From the NCBI RefSeq assembly GCF_045124755.1, contig NZ_JBGVMK010000053.1: 47,564 nucleotides of DNA, one strand, 5' to 3'. The notes below the pieces were generated by a model. It did no database searches. It saw nothing but the letters and a program-made list of their open reading frames with translations, and was not told where the DNA came from. This document shows positions 1 through 10,300 of the stretch, one piece after another (position 1 is the first letter of the stretch; each line of letters starts with the position of its first letter). This DNA is from Succinimonas sp045124755 (GTDB taxonomy: Bacteria > Pseudomonadota > Gammaproteobacteria > Enterobacterales > Succinivibrionaceae). The translations under genes were made by a program, and so were the position numbers.

Positions 1-612
1 TGGATGTGTCCCAGTTCCCGATTGGCTGATTGAAGACGTCCGCTTTCGAGAACATTCCTTGCATATCTGTAACATTGGAAGTATCCCAATTTCCGATTGG
101 CTGATTGAAGGATTTGGCTTCAGAGAACATTCTCTGCATATTGGTAACGTTGGATGTGTCCCAATCGCCAATTGGCTGATTGAAGGATTTGGCTTCAGAG
201 AACATTCTCTGCATATCGGTAACGTTGGATGTATTCCAATCGCCAATTGGCTGATTGAAGGATTTTGCCCCACGAAACATCTTACCCATATCAGTAACAT
301 TGGAGGTATCCCAATTGCCAATTGGCTGATTGAATAATTCTGCTCTGGCAAACATAACTCCCATTTTAATAACATTGGAAGTATTCCAGTTACCGATTGG
401 TTGATTGAAGGATGTTGCCATAAGGAACATATCTCTCATATCGGTAACATTGGATGTGTCCCAATCACCGATTGGCTGATTAAATGATGATGCTCCAGTG
501 AACATGCCTCCCATATTAATAACATTGGAAGTATCCCAATTGCCAATTGGCTGATTGAAGGATGATGCTCCAGCGAACATACCTCGCATATCAGTAATCA
601 TGGAAGTGTCAT
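1..612 (-). repeat. 75-bp tandem repeats encoding DUF285 units
   Basis: Eight imperfect direct repeats with an exact 75-bp period; the plus-strand core TTGGANGTNTCCCAAT recurs at about 78, 153, 228, 303, 378, 453, 528 and 603. The period is 25 codons and the frame is open throughout, so these are protein repeats and not a CRISPR or satellite. Near-identical neighbours (for example 76-150 and 151-225) suggest recent unit duplication. Confidence 0.85.
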
Positions 613-911
613 TAATATTCACATATTTAAGTTCATTAAAATTTTGAAATGCGAATGCGAGTGAATGCACATTTGAACCAAGTTTTATTTCAAAATCTAT
701 TGTTTTTATAGGTGATTTCTTATTAGCTTTCCAAAAAAGGGTTGGTTCTGTTCAGTTCTTCAGTCCATATATCATATGATTCATGGTCATTTTGAACCCT
801 TGTAAATTCATAATTTATGGTTAATGAATCCAAATTGTTATTTATTATTCTCTGGATAAGTTCATCAGTGATATTAGCTGGTGAGTTTATTATGGGATTA
901 CGGTTATCCAT
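1..911 (-). pseudogene. BspA-like DUF285 repeat protein, frameshifted; 3' end beyond the window
   Basis: The minus strand encodes eight 25-residue repeats with the recurring core FNQPIGNWDTSNVTDM, the signature of DUF285/BspA-like repeats found in bacterial surface proteins. The gene runs off the left edge. An ATG at 911 has a GAGG ribosome site 7 bases upstream and opens a 62-codon segment that stops at 723. The repeat region is in another frame, entered just before that stop. The switch falls on six T's (A tract at 733-738 on the plus strand); removing one T joins the frames. The N-terminal part lacks a signal peptide, so secretion is not evident. The break may be a real mutation, phase variation, or a base-calling error. 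The family assignment is strong, the state of the gene uncertain. Confidence 0.75.
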
Positions 912-1156
912 ATAAATTCCTCATTTGGTTATTATATCTGCGTATAAAGATACAATTTTTAGGAAAATTAAATTGTGTGTTATGCCTCAGTTAAGTTCAA
1001 AGCACAGAACTTATTGTGAGTTCAGATGGTTTAAAAAACATTTTCTTTAGATGATTTGCCAGAATGCTTAAGTAACAGTTTTTTCTCATTGTCTAGTTCA
1101 TTTTACAATAGTTTACAAAAATATATACATCAATTCATTAAAATTATTTTAATTTT

Positions 1157-2170
1157 TTACTTGATAATATCTTCAATTGTTCTAACAAAATACTGGGTAT
1201 CCAAGAAATAGTTGGGGTATGCCTTCTTTAACTCTTTAAGATTTTTGGATCTTACCAAGACCACGGATTTGCCAGTATTATTTCTATTTTTCTTCTCTAA
1301 AGCATCATAATGAAGAGTGGCTTGTTCCTCGTCATCAAATGGAATCAGTTTAATAGAAAATTCCTTTTGCTCATCGACAGCAAGGAGTAATACAAAATAG
1401 GTATCGCTGGAATTCTTTAAATTAAGAACTGGTTTAAGGGTAGACAAGCCCTTTAGTTTTGCTAAAACCTGTTGTTTTTGATCTAAATCTCTCAGCATTT
1501 GTATTAATTCATCTTTCGTGCATTGCTTATATTCATCCAATACATTGCAATTTTCTTTAATTGAGAACAGGGCACTTGCAAGTTTAAAAAATTTTTTGTT
1601 TTCTTCATCTCCAAATCCTGATTTATAAGAAACCTTGTCAATAACGCCGAGGGTTTCAACAGAGGTTGCCCAATCGTGCTGGAGTTTGGTTCTTATCTGG
1701 ATTTCAATCCTCATGTTATTAAAATCTTCATTTTGTTCATTTCTATATTTGAATACTTGATGAATACTTCGGTAACCATCAGTCTTTGGGGTTTCGATAT
1801 AGTTTTTTGGAGGTACTATAATTTCATGTTTCGATTTTTTAATCAAAGCTTCATGAACCTTTTTAACATCTGAAATTGTAGGAACAATGATCCTTATCCC
1901 TCCAATATCCTGCATTTTAGAAACAGACATATCCGGGAAACGGATAATTTTTCCGATAATAGAGATCATTCTCTTTAAACGCTGTCCTACAATGCATTCA
2001 ATTCCTAATTTTTTCAGACGATGATCAACGATTGACCTTATGTTGCGTAAAGGCAACATATGGTTATATCTCCATAGATTTAATATCTCAATGGCATGTT
2101 CTTTTTCAACATCATTCCCATTACGAATGGTATCGCCGGCTTTATTTATTTGTTTATTACTAAGCTTCAT
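1157..2170 (-). CDS. RelA/SpoT-domain protein (putative (p)ppGpp synthetase-like), copy 1
   Basis: A 337-residue cytoplasmic protein with a RelA/SpoT nucleotidyltransferase domain at about residues 50-185. Visible motifs are GQRLKRMISI (basic substrate-binding helix), MQDIGGIRIIV (candidate catalytic Asp), DGYRSIH (Tyr that stacks on the guanine in Rel enzymes) and IEIQIRTKLQHDWA (Glu of the second catalytic site). No HD hydrolase domain is present, so it resembles a small alarmone synthetase or a toxSAS-like enzyme. The C-terminal ~150 residues are not recognised. I chose ATG 2170 over an in-frame GTG at 2182 because the second copy at 29902 then has the same length. No clear Shine-Dalgarno site. 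The gene is AT-rich. Alarmone synthesis is inferred from motifs; some relatives modify tRNA instead. Confidence 0.85.
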   Translation of the reverse strand: MKLSNKQINKAGDTIRNGNDVEKEHAIEILNLWRYNHMLPLRNIRSIVDHRLKKLGIECIVGQRLKRMISIIGKIIRFPDMSVSKMQDIGGIRIIVPTISDVKKVHEALIKKSKHEIIVPPKNYIETPKTDGYRSIHQVFKYRNEQNEDFNNMRIEIQIRTKLQHDWATSVETLGVIDKVSYKSGFGDEENKKFFKLASALFSIKENCNVLDEYKQCTKDELIQMLRDLDQKQQVLAKLKGLSTLKPVLNLKNSSDTYFVLLLAVDEQKEFSIKLIPFDDEEQATLHYDALEKKNRNNTGKSVVLVRSKNLKELKKAYPNYFLDTQYFVRTIEDIIK

Positions 2171-2435
2171 AAATAACACCACAAATCAACGAAGATTGCT
2201 AACAATCGTTTATTAGTTCCAATATTATAATTTACATCACGAAGTTTGGAAGATGTTTATCTTTTTATTTTAAATCATGCATAATTTTCATGAAGTTATT
2301 TATTATTTGTTGTTTGGTTCGGTTTGAATTTTGTTATTATTATTTTTACAAATACTGGTTATACTAAGTTGCTGTAACAGCATTGGATTTTATAATAAAA
2401 TATTGCGTTAAAGAATATACAGGAGTTTTAAGTAG

Positions 2436-2903
2436 TTACTCTTCAATATATTTCAAGCGAATACAGCTATCCTGAAAATTTCCATCACATAATCTCTTAA
2501 AAATCTCTTTTGCTTTTGGGATATTAGCTTCGACGTTTTTCCCATTTGAATAACGCGAGGCAAGAATATAGCAGTATTCATTGCTTCCCAAATCGCATGC
2601 TTTTTTATAGTTTTCGATAGCTTTGTTAAAATCCTTATCGCCGCCCTTTCCGCGCTCATATAAATCAGCCAGAGCTCCGCAGGCGTTAGCGACCTTATAG
2701 TCGCATGATTTCTCTAAAAGAGCCCTGCCCTTAACGCAGTCAACCTCGGACCAAGGCGCGCAGTAATACCTGGCAGCAAGTTCTCCGCAGGCAAGCCCGT
2801 TCCCGGCATCGCAAGCCGCCTCCATTTGCTGCAGAGTTACAGCAGCATAGGAAGTTACAGAAAAGAGCCCGAGAATCGCAGACAGTATGGCAGTCTTAAT
2901 CAT
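2436..2903 (-). CDS. small exported Sel1-repeat (SLR) cysteine-rich protein
   Basis: A 155-residue protein starting at ATG 2903, with AAGG 8 bases upstream; an upstream in-frame start at 2933 would precede the signal peptide. Residues 1-20 (MIKTAILSAILGLFSVTSYA) form a signal peptide, so the protein is probably periplasmic. The rest is Sel1/Hcp-like helical repeats with paired cysteines, such as ACDAGNGLACGELAARY and KACDLGSNEYCYILASRY, about 36 residues per unit. Sel1 repeats mediate protein contacts. It stands alone, between the RelA-like gene and the PKD genes, and is shorter and less basic than the anchored Sel1 proteins at 36-47 kb. Specific role unknown. Confidence 0.85.
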   Translation of the reverse strand: MIKTAILSAILGLFSVTSYAAVTLQQMEAACDAGNGLACGELAARYYCAPWSEVDCVKGRALLEKSCDYKVANACGALADLYERGKGGDKDFNKAIENYKKACDLGSNEYCYILASRYSNGKNVEANIPKAKEIFKRLCDGNFQDSCIRLKYIEE

Positions 2904-3411
2904 GATAAGTACCTTATGCTGAAAGGTTCGCAATAACTGATCTGTTATTGCGCCTTAAATAAAAAATATATCTCTCCCCAAGATTGTATTCCTTTTACTC
3001 GTTATGTTTGAGTATTGCATTTCATATTTTTGATCGTATTTGAATTCTCAATACTCAGCCATTGCTTAACGCTTGAAGATCCTTAATTCTCATTGATTTG
3101 CCCTGCCCTTTCTGTTTTTCCTGATCCCTCTTCTTGCCATCTATGACGAATGGCCAGCTTCATTAAATTTTCATTGTTGTGCCAGGAATGCGGGTCATGA
3201 AATCGCCGATACCTTCACGATCCGGAAGCCTGTCGTTGCCGTTTTTGATTTTGCTTTCTGATCTCGGATCGGTTTCAGCGTTAGAGTTTCAGCAGCAGTG
3301 ACACAAAAGGGCGAAACGCAAGCACTGCCGCATTCCGCCCTTCTTTTTACAGTTATTTCCGCTGCCTTCTGCACTCAGAGACTTGTGTCTTCTGGCAGGG
3401 ATTGCACCTGG
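2904..3411. other. intergenic, 508 bp: no gene seen
   Basis: No supported gene. The segment around 3105-3215 resembles 7020-7130, including a shared TTAAATTTTCATT core, so it is probably part of the duplicated PKD unit. The terminator of the first PKD gene lies at 3307-3342. Confidence 0.6.
3307..3342 (-). terminator. rho-independent terminator of the first PKD gene
   Basis: Inverted repeat AAGGGCG (3307-3313) and CGCCCTT (3336-3342). On the minus strand the stem extends to about 13 bp with wobble pairs and is followed by TTGTGTC. It lies 70 bp after the stop codon, and an equivalent hairpin follows the second PKD gene. A T-rich run on the plus side means it could act in both directions. Confidence 0.65.
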
Positions 3412-6400
3412 TTACTTTTTCCGCCTTCTCAGGAAGAAGCTGCTGCCTGCCAGAAGCATGAGGGAGAACAGATCCATGGAACCGCCCTTCTTACCGCCGC
3501 TGCTCTTACCCTCTGATGAGTTGCCCTCAGACTCATGATTATCATCTGCTTCGTCCTGGTCATCATCTTCTTCATTGATGTTTTCAACGACATTCAGAGG
3601 AATGTAGCCAGTGATCTCGTCGAAATTCGCAGACTGTGTATCTACGTATACCTGATACTGGCCGGCTTCATTGAATTGAATGCTGATATCAGATCCATTG
3701 TCGATGCTGATGGCATTGCTGTTTTCAGATGCTGCGCACTCTACCACAAAGTTCTCAGAAATCCGGCAGGCCATGGTTGTATTGTTTTCGTTGTCGATTT
3801 TCAATACACGAAGGTTGGCGCTGTGTGCGATATTTCCGATGGTGATGGCCATGCGTCCCTGAATCTGCATTTTGAGAGGATTTATATCCTGCTCCCCGGA
3901 TTGGACGAATGGAACCTCATCACCGCCTCCCTGAGATTCATTACCATCAGCAAAACTGATCTTGATAGGGTCGTCAGGGCTGTTTACATTTACTGTATAT
4001 TGGGCAGTGTGCTTAATTCCATCATCGTCGGTTATTTCAACAGTTACATTATGACGTCCGGTACTGTCAAATACGTAATAAAGGCTTTCTTCGATGAACG
4101 GTTCTGATGCGGCAACTATTTCGCCATCAACTCTCCAAACGATATCCTGGAGATGATTGAAGAAGGTTTTTGCGCGAAGTCTTACCTCGCTTCCTATCCA
4201 TGAAAAATCATCGCCGGTGATGATTACGGGAGCCGTATCTTCCAGAACGAGCACATCAATTTCCAGCGATGCGGTATTGCCCAATTCATTAGCAGCAGAG
4301 AATGCGAGTTTATGCGTGCCGGGCTGCGTAAAGATATGGTTAAGAATCATATCATCACCGACAACCTCACCATCAACAGTCCATTTGAATGTTAGCTGGG
4401 AGTTGCCAAAATAATGCAGGCACTCTCCCCGTAATTCAACATTTGTGTTTGCTCGGATTGCGTCGCCCGCTCCCCCGATGCATGCACAGAAAGGCACCAG
4501 GTTCCAATTGTCTACGGCCTTAATACTGACTGCGGCGGTATTGGAAAGGCCGGTGGCCGGATCGGTAACCTCCACGGTCAGCGTGGTGTTTTCAGTAATG
4601 ACTTCGTTGATTACAGGGCCGGTTTTGCCGTTTGACCATTTGAACGTCAGCTGAGAATCCTCGCTGATTTCCCCGGAATCAGATCTGACAAAGCTATGTG
4701 ACGCATCAATAGTAATTTCCGTTCCGGCGACAACGGTTCTGTCATTGTCGTCAATGTTAGTGCGCAGTCTCACTTCCGGAGCAAATTCTGATAAATCCGG
4801 GTTATATTGCTCATGAACATCAACTATGCAGATAAGACGATTAACCACTGCCCCGGTCTTATCAATGACATCCAGGGTGTATTCCTTGTATCTATAGGGA
4901 TTTACAACAATTATCGGGGTGCTTTCACCAGTACTCCAGCGATAGGTAGTGCCTTCCGTCTGAGGGAAATAGAGCGAACTGTCAAGCGTCAGAGCAGTCC
5001 CTGCTTCAATAGAGAAGGTTGCGTTTTTAACCGTAACCGGCAGCTCCGGTACAGGAACATTCAGATCTCTAACTGTAATTTCCCGGGATATTTCCGTGGT
5101 ATAGTCGTTTACAGTAAGCTGAAGCCTTACCGTATATGTGCCCGGTTTCTCATAGGTATGGGATACATTCTTGCCTTCTCCGGTGGCACCGTCACCAAAA
5201 TCCCAGATGCGGGTGACATTGGGATCATTCTCATCAAATTCCGCTTCGATTATGGCGCAGCCCCCTGATCTCATAGTTGATCTGTCAGTAAGGTTCACTG
5301 TTAAGCTGTCAAGGCTCTCATCGAACTGCGCTGTTACGAATTCTTCAAGTCCCATGACAGCAGGCGCCATGACGACAGGCCCGCAGTCCGGAATAGCGCG
5401 AAGCAGAGCGATATCAGCTGAGACAGTGTTGCCCTGGGCATCCGTGATATCCACGGAGTATGCAGTGTGTTCATCTTCAGGATTTACGGTTATTGACGGA
5501 GCGGTCTCGCCGGTGCTCCACTTGTAGGAAAGAGAATCATCCTGCCAGTCGGGAATCTGCGCTGTAAGCGTTATAGGTTCAGATCCCCAGATCATAATCT
5601 CGGATCCGTCAGACAAGACATCGAAATTGATTCCGTCCGGAACGATCACAGCCTTAAACTCCGGTTCGGCGACGGTGATCTTTTTGGCAGCGGTATGAAC
5701 CCGGGCATCCTGGAAAGCCACAGCATAAAGAACGGTATAATCGCCGGGGTTTTCATAAGTGTGTTCAGCGCTGGTATCGCTGGCCGTTAAGGTGGAACCG
5801 TCGCCAAAGTCCCAGAAGAATTCGGTGCCAGAAAATGAACCATAGACGAAATCGTAGTTAATAGGTTTTCCGGAATCAATGCTAATCGGGCAAAGTCCGC
5901 CGAGATCATCAGTGGAAGCATCAGAGAAACTGACTGTTCTTCCGGTATTTAATGCGCTGAAATGTGTCCAGATGGAGTAGATAGGAGGTACTCCGCAAGG
6001 TTCTTCGACTGTTTCTATCCTATATGAATGAGTTTGAGAGGCTCCGGTTTCATCGGTTACCGTAAGAGAGAACAGCAGTTTCACGGGATCATTGAGCATG
6101 TCATCGTCAACGGTAATCTCGATTTCCGGGGTGGTTTCGCCGGTGCTCCAGAGATAAGAAACAATTTCATGGCCCTTCTTGGAGAGAGAGGTTGAACCAT
6201 CTAAACGAATTCTGTCCCCGGCAATAACCCCCATGTGGCTTCGGTCTTCATAGCGGGGCACGATGTGAACTACCGGATCTACGTCCTTTAGAGAAATATT
6301 GATTTCTTTGGCTTCAGATGCGGTCTGTCCGTCAGCCTTTTCAAAATAGACGCGTACGGTGTAGTCGCCATCATTCTCATAAACGTGGTCAATTTCAGGA

Positions 6401-6717
6401 ACTGCGAGAGTAAATGAGGGCATGCGGTAAACAGAACCATCCCCGAAATCCCAGACAATAAAAGTATCAGGTTCGTAGCAGTTGGTAACCGGAGCCTCGT
6501 AATCCTGATAGAAAACGGCTCTTAATCCCTGAGTCTCGGCTTTTACTGCCGGAGCCGGAAAACTGAAGCCGCAGGAAGCAACCGGAGTTTCCGAGCCGGA
6601 ATTACCGTCCAAGGGTTCAGCCAGTGTTGTGTTCATGCATAATGCAGAAACAGAAAGAGCCAGGATTACAGATACAGCATTGCAAAGTCTTGTATGCCGG
6701 AAACTTTTGTTTTTCAT
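3412..6717 (-). CDS. giant PKD-domain exoprotein with GlyGly-CTERM tail, copy 1
   Basis: A 1101-residue protein. Residues 1-33 are a signal peptide (basic start, hydrophobic VILALSVSALCM, cleavage near TLA-EP). Canonical PKD repeats with WDFGDG and a following H-x-Y-E-x-x-G-x-Y-T-V occur near residues 89, 300 and 503. Ig/PKD-like units marked WSTGE or WSNGK lie near 190, 399, 594 and 694, and two W-x-V-D-G-E units near 779 and 861. The C-terminus is an acidic Ser/Gly linker, KKGGS, one hydrophobic helix (MDLFSLMLLAGSSFFL) and RRRKK. That is the GlyGly-CTERM arrangement, which rhombosortase is known to cleave on type II-secreted surface proteins. No enzyme domain is visible, so a stalk, adhesin or binding role is inferred. 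It is a paralog of the next gene. Confidence 0.92.
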   Translation of the reverse strand: MKNKSFRHTRLCNAVSVILALSVSALCMNTTLAEPLDGNSGSETPVASCGFSFPAPAVKAETQGLRAVFYQDYEAPVTNCYEPDTFIVWDFGDGSVYRMPSFTLAVPEIDHVYENDGDYTVRVYFEKADGQTASEAKEINISLKDVDPVVHIVPRYEDRSHMGVIAGDRIRLDGSTSLSKKGHEIVSYLWSTGETTPEIEITVDDDMLNDPVKLLFSLTVTDETGASQTHSYRIETVEEPCGVPPIYSIWTHFSALNTGRTVSFSDASTDDLGGLCPISIDSGKPINYDFVYGSFSGTEFFWDFGDGSTLTASDTSAEHTYENPGDYTVLYAVAFQDARVHTAAKKITVAEPEFKAVIVPDGINFDVLSDGSEIMIWGSEPITLTAQIPDWQDDSLSYKWSTGETAPSITVNPEDEHTAYSVDITDAQGNTVSADIALLRAIPDCGPVVMAPAVMGLEEFVTAQFDESLDSLTVNLTDRSTMRSGGCAIIEAEFDENDPNVTRIWDFGDGATGEGKNVSHTYEKPGTYTVRLQLTVNDYTTEISREITVRDLNVPVPELPVTVKNATFSIEAGTALTLDSSLYFPQTEGTTYRWSTGESTPIIVVNPYRYKEYTLDVIDKTGAVVNRLICIVDVHEQYNPDLSEFAPEVRLRTNIDDNDRTVVAGTEITIDASHSFVRSDSGEISEDSQLTFKWSNGKTGPVINEVITENTTLTVEVTDPATGLSNTAAVSIKAVDNWNLVPFCACIGGAGDAIRANTNVELRGECLHYFGNSQLTFKWTVDGEVVGDDMILNHIFTQPGTHKLAFSAANELGNTASLEIDVLVLEDTAPVIITGDDFSWIGSEVRLRAKTFFNHLQDIVWRVDGEIVAASEPFIEESLYYVFDSTGRHNVTVEITDDDGIKHTAQYTVNVNSPDDPIKISFADGNESQGGGDEVPFVQSGEQDINPLKMQIQGRMAITIGNIAHSANLRVLKIDNENNTTMACRISENFVVECAASENSNAISIDNGSDISIQFNEAGQYQVYVDTQSANFDEITGYIPLNVVENINEEDDDQDEADDNHESEGNSSEGKSSGGKKGGSMDLFSLMLLAGSSFFLRRRKK

Positions 6718-6785
6718 CTTGAAGTTCTCTTTAGCTTAGGATTGATTCTGGGAGGTTGAAAGTCTTACGGTGTAAATTAATACAT

Positions 6786-6862
6786 GCAAATTAACACTTT
6801 TTTAACAAAATGACCATAAGTAAGTGTTAAGAAATTGTTAAAATTAACGCTGGATCAAAAAA
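6786..6862 (-). promoter_or_regulatory. conserved TTAAC-rich upstream region of PKD copy 1
   Basis: This stretch upstream of the start at 6717 is conserved with 10724-10800 although coding-level constraint is absent. It holds several TTAAC/GTTAA half-sites (at 6791, 6803, 6827, 6836 and 6843 on the plus strand) and TTTTTTGATCCAG at its distal end on the minus strand. This suggests a shared regulator site plus an AT-rich promoter. No unambiguous -35/-10 pair can be fixed. Confidence 0.5.
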
Positions 6863-7342
6863 TAACCAAAGTGCGGAAGTACATGGAGATGAGGCGTATG
6901 TAAGAGGATGCCGCTGAAGCGAGCACAATCGGAGTGTTGCGGGCTGCTAATGAAGAGCAGGATCTGTTCAGAAATTGTCATCGTACTAAAAATCCTCAGA
7001 CCTGCTATCGCTTAACTTTTTATGTCCCTTTTCCGTTTTTTCCTGATCCTCCTTCTTGGCTTATGACGGATGCAAGTTTCCTTAAATTTTCATTATTGCT
7101 GTGCCTGAAATGTGTGTCATGAACTTACCGAAACTTCACTATCAGAGGTTGCCAGCCATTGTCGTTTTGATCGTCTTTCTGAACTTAGATCAATTGGGGG
7201 ATCAATTGGGGGTATTAGAATTCAGCAGTGACACAAAAAGGGCGAACCCGCAGCGCTGCCGCGTTCCGCCCTTCTTATAGTCATTCCCGCTGCTTCTCAT
7301 TCAGAGGATTGCGGTTTCTGACTATGATGGATTACACCCGGG
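6863..7342. other. intergenic between the PKD genes: duplicated flank, no gene
   Basis: No supported gene. It holds the terminator at 7238-7273, a flank resembling 3105-3215, and a direct repeat of the 12-mer ATCAATTGGGGG at 7189-7212. Confidence 0.55.
7238..7273 (-). terminator. rho-independent terminator of the second PKD gene
   Basis: Inverted repeat AAGGGCG (7238-7244) and CGCCCTT (7267-7273), followed on the minus strand by TTTTGTGTC. It is homologous to the hairpin at 3307-3342 and lies 70 bp after the stop codon. Confidence 0.65.
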
Positions 7343-10300
7343 TTATTTTTTCCGCCTTCTCAGGAAGATGCTGCTGCCAGCAAGAAGCATGAGAGAGAAC
7401 AGATCCAGGGCACCGCCCTTCTTACCGCCGCTGCTCTTGCTTTCAGATGTGTTGCTGTCAGATTCAGGATTATCTGCTTCCGGGGCATCAGGGGTTGTTA
7501 TTTCCGGATCTTCAGGAGTATCCGGGGTAACAGGTTCGGGATCCTCTTCATTCATGCTTTCAACTACTTCAAGCGGTATATATCCGTTAACTTCATCGGC
7601 ATTGGCAGACTGGGCGGATACTTGAACCTGATACTGTCCGGGCTCATGAAAAGTCAGTGCGATGCCATCTCCGTTCGGCACGCCGATGGAAAAGCCGTCA
7701 TGGCTGGATGTGCAGTCCACCCCTATATTAAAATCAAACCGGCAGGCCCGAACTGTATTGTTTTCACTGTCAACTTTCAGTATACGAATATTTGCGTATC
7801 CCGCAACGTTGGCGAAGTTGACGGACAGGTGTCCATCGGTCAGCAGCTTGAGAGGCTCAACTTCCTGACTCTTGGATTTCACGAACGGAACAACATCGCT
7901 GTCTCCATGAGATTGATCATCCTCTGCAAAGCTGAGGAGAACCGACTCGTGCTTGCTGTTTACCGTTACGGTAAAACTGGCTGTGTGCTTAACACCTTCC
8001 TGATCAGTAACTTCAACAGCCACTTTATGATGTCCGATGATGTTAAATACGTGCGACAAGACTGATTCACCCGCTTCGGCAACAACCTCACCGTCCAATG
8101 TCCAGACAATATTAGCAGCATCAACAGCTATTCTGGCTTTCAGTAATACTTCCTCATCTGACCACACCAGATCTTTTCCGACTATTTCAACATCAGGAGT
8201 TTCGGTATCTTCAATGACCAAAACATCAACATTGATGGAAGCGGTATTGCCGTATCCGGTGCTAACTGTAAACTCCACATGGTGCTTGCCAAGTTGTGTA
8301 AAGGTATGATTGAGGATCATCTCATTGCCAACTTCTTCCCCGTCGACTGTCCATTTAAAGATCAGCTTTGAAGGGTCGTGGTGGTTGCAGGAACCGATAA
8401 ATACGGTGTTAGTGTTTACCTTGATTACGTCCCCGCCTTCGATGCTGACACAGGGAAGAAGAGGAACCTGTGCTTCATCGGCAACTGCTTTAATACTGAC
8501 ATCAACGGTACTGAAAAGACCAGTGGCAGGATCGGTAACTTTAACTGTCAGCGTGGTGTTTTCAGTAATGACTTCGGTGATCACAGGACCTGTTTTCCCG
8601 TTGGACCACTCGTATGTCAGCTGAGTCCCATTACCGATTTCCCCTGAATCAGACTGAACGTAACTCTGAGAAGCATCAATGGTAACAGCGGAGCCGACTT
8701 GAACAGTTCTGTCCTGGTCGTCAGCGCTGGTGCGTAACTGAATCACAGGGACTAATCCGGAAATATCCGGGATTGCCGGGGGAATAATCTCAACAGCGCA
8801 GATAAGACGATTTACCACAGCCCCGGCGCTGTCGAGAATGTCCAGTGTGTATTCCTTGGAATAAACGGGATTTACCACAATTACCGGGGTGCTTTCACCT
8901 GTACTCCAGCGATAGGCAGTGCCTTCTGTCTGAGGAAAATAAAGCGTGCTGTCCAATGCCAGAGATGTTCCTGCTTCCATAGAGAATCTTATGGTTTTAA
9001 CCGTAACCGGCTGATCCGGTATGGGCTCATCCAGATCTGTAACTGTAATTTCCCGGGATATTTCTTTAGTAGTGTCTTCTGCAGTAAGTTTGAGTGTTAC
9101 CGTATAGGTGCCCGGTTCATTGTAGGTATGGGATACAGTTTTGCCTTCTGCGGCAGTGCCATCACCGAAATTCCAGATGCGGGTGGCATTGGGATCAAAT
9201 TCATCTAAATCAATATCGATAATGGCACAGCCCAGTGATCTCACAGTTGATTTGTCAGTAAAGTTCACTGTTAAGCTATCCGCGCGCTCATCGAATTGCG
9301 CAGTTATGCGGTCCTCCAGTCCAATCTCAGCGGGAGAACAGACCGGAAGCTCAAGATGCACAGTTATTTCAGCTGTGACAGTGTTGCCCTGAGCATCTGT
9401 AATCTCCACAGAGTACTTTTTGTTATCCGTATCTGGGGTTACGGTTATTGACTGAGTGGTTTCGCCGGTGCTCCACTTATAAGAAAGGGAATCACCAGCC
9501 CCTTCAGGAACCTGTGCCTGCAGCTTTATAGGATCAGAAGTCCAGACTATGATTTGCGATTCGTCATGAGAGATTGCAAAATCGTTCGCTTCCGGAACGA
9601 TCATGGCCTTAAACTCCGGTTCGGCCACAGTGATCTTTTTGGCAGCAGTATGAATGTCGGCATCCTGGAAAGCCACGACATAAAGGACGGTATACTCGCC
9701 GGGGTTTTCATAAGTGTGTTCAGCGTTAGTGTTGCTGTCAGTTGAAGTGGTGCCGTCGCCGAAGTCCCAAAAGAAATCGGTACCTGAAAACGAACCGTAA
9801 ACATTGTCGAATCTTATAGGTTCTCCGGAATCAATGCCAACAGGGCAGAGACCGCCGAGATCATCAGTGGAGGCATCAGAGAAGCTGACTGTTCTTCCGG
9901 TATTTAATGCATCGAAATGCGTCCATATTGTATATATGGGAGCAACACCGCAAGCTGCGAACATGCTTTCAAGCATGATAGAGCGTGTTTGAGAGGCGCC
10001 GGTCTCATCAGTAACTGTAAGAGAAACGGGGTTCCGGAGCATTTCTTCATTAACAGTTATCTCGATTTCCGGGGTGGTTTCGCCGGTGCTCCAAAGGTAC
10101 GAAACAATTTCGTGACCTTTTTTGGAGAGGGATGCGGAACCGTCTAAATGAATTTTATCCCCTGCCTGAATCATGCCGGGCCCCCCGTTTTCAAGGCGGG
10201 GTTCAATATGAACTACAGGATCCACGTCTTTAAGAGAAATATTGATTTCTTTAGCTTCAGACACAGTCTGTCCGTCTGCCTTTTCAAAATAGATGCGTAC

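Noticed and set aside
59..337. Plus-strand open frame across the repeats (IPIANWLIEGFGFREHS units)
   Set aside because: It is the antisense reading of the 75-bp DUF285 repeats; any frame stays open because the period is a multiple of three.
1..612. Regular 75-bp repeats resembling a CRISPR or satellite array
   Set aside because: No constant-repeat/variable-spacer alternation; the frame is open throughout and encodes DUF285 units.
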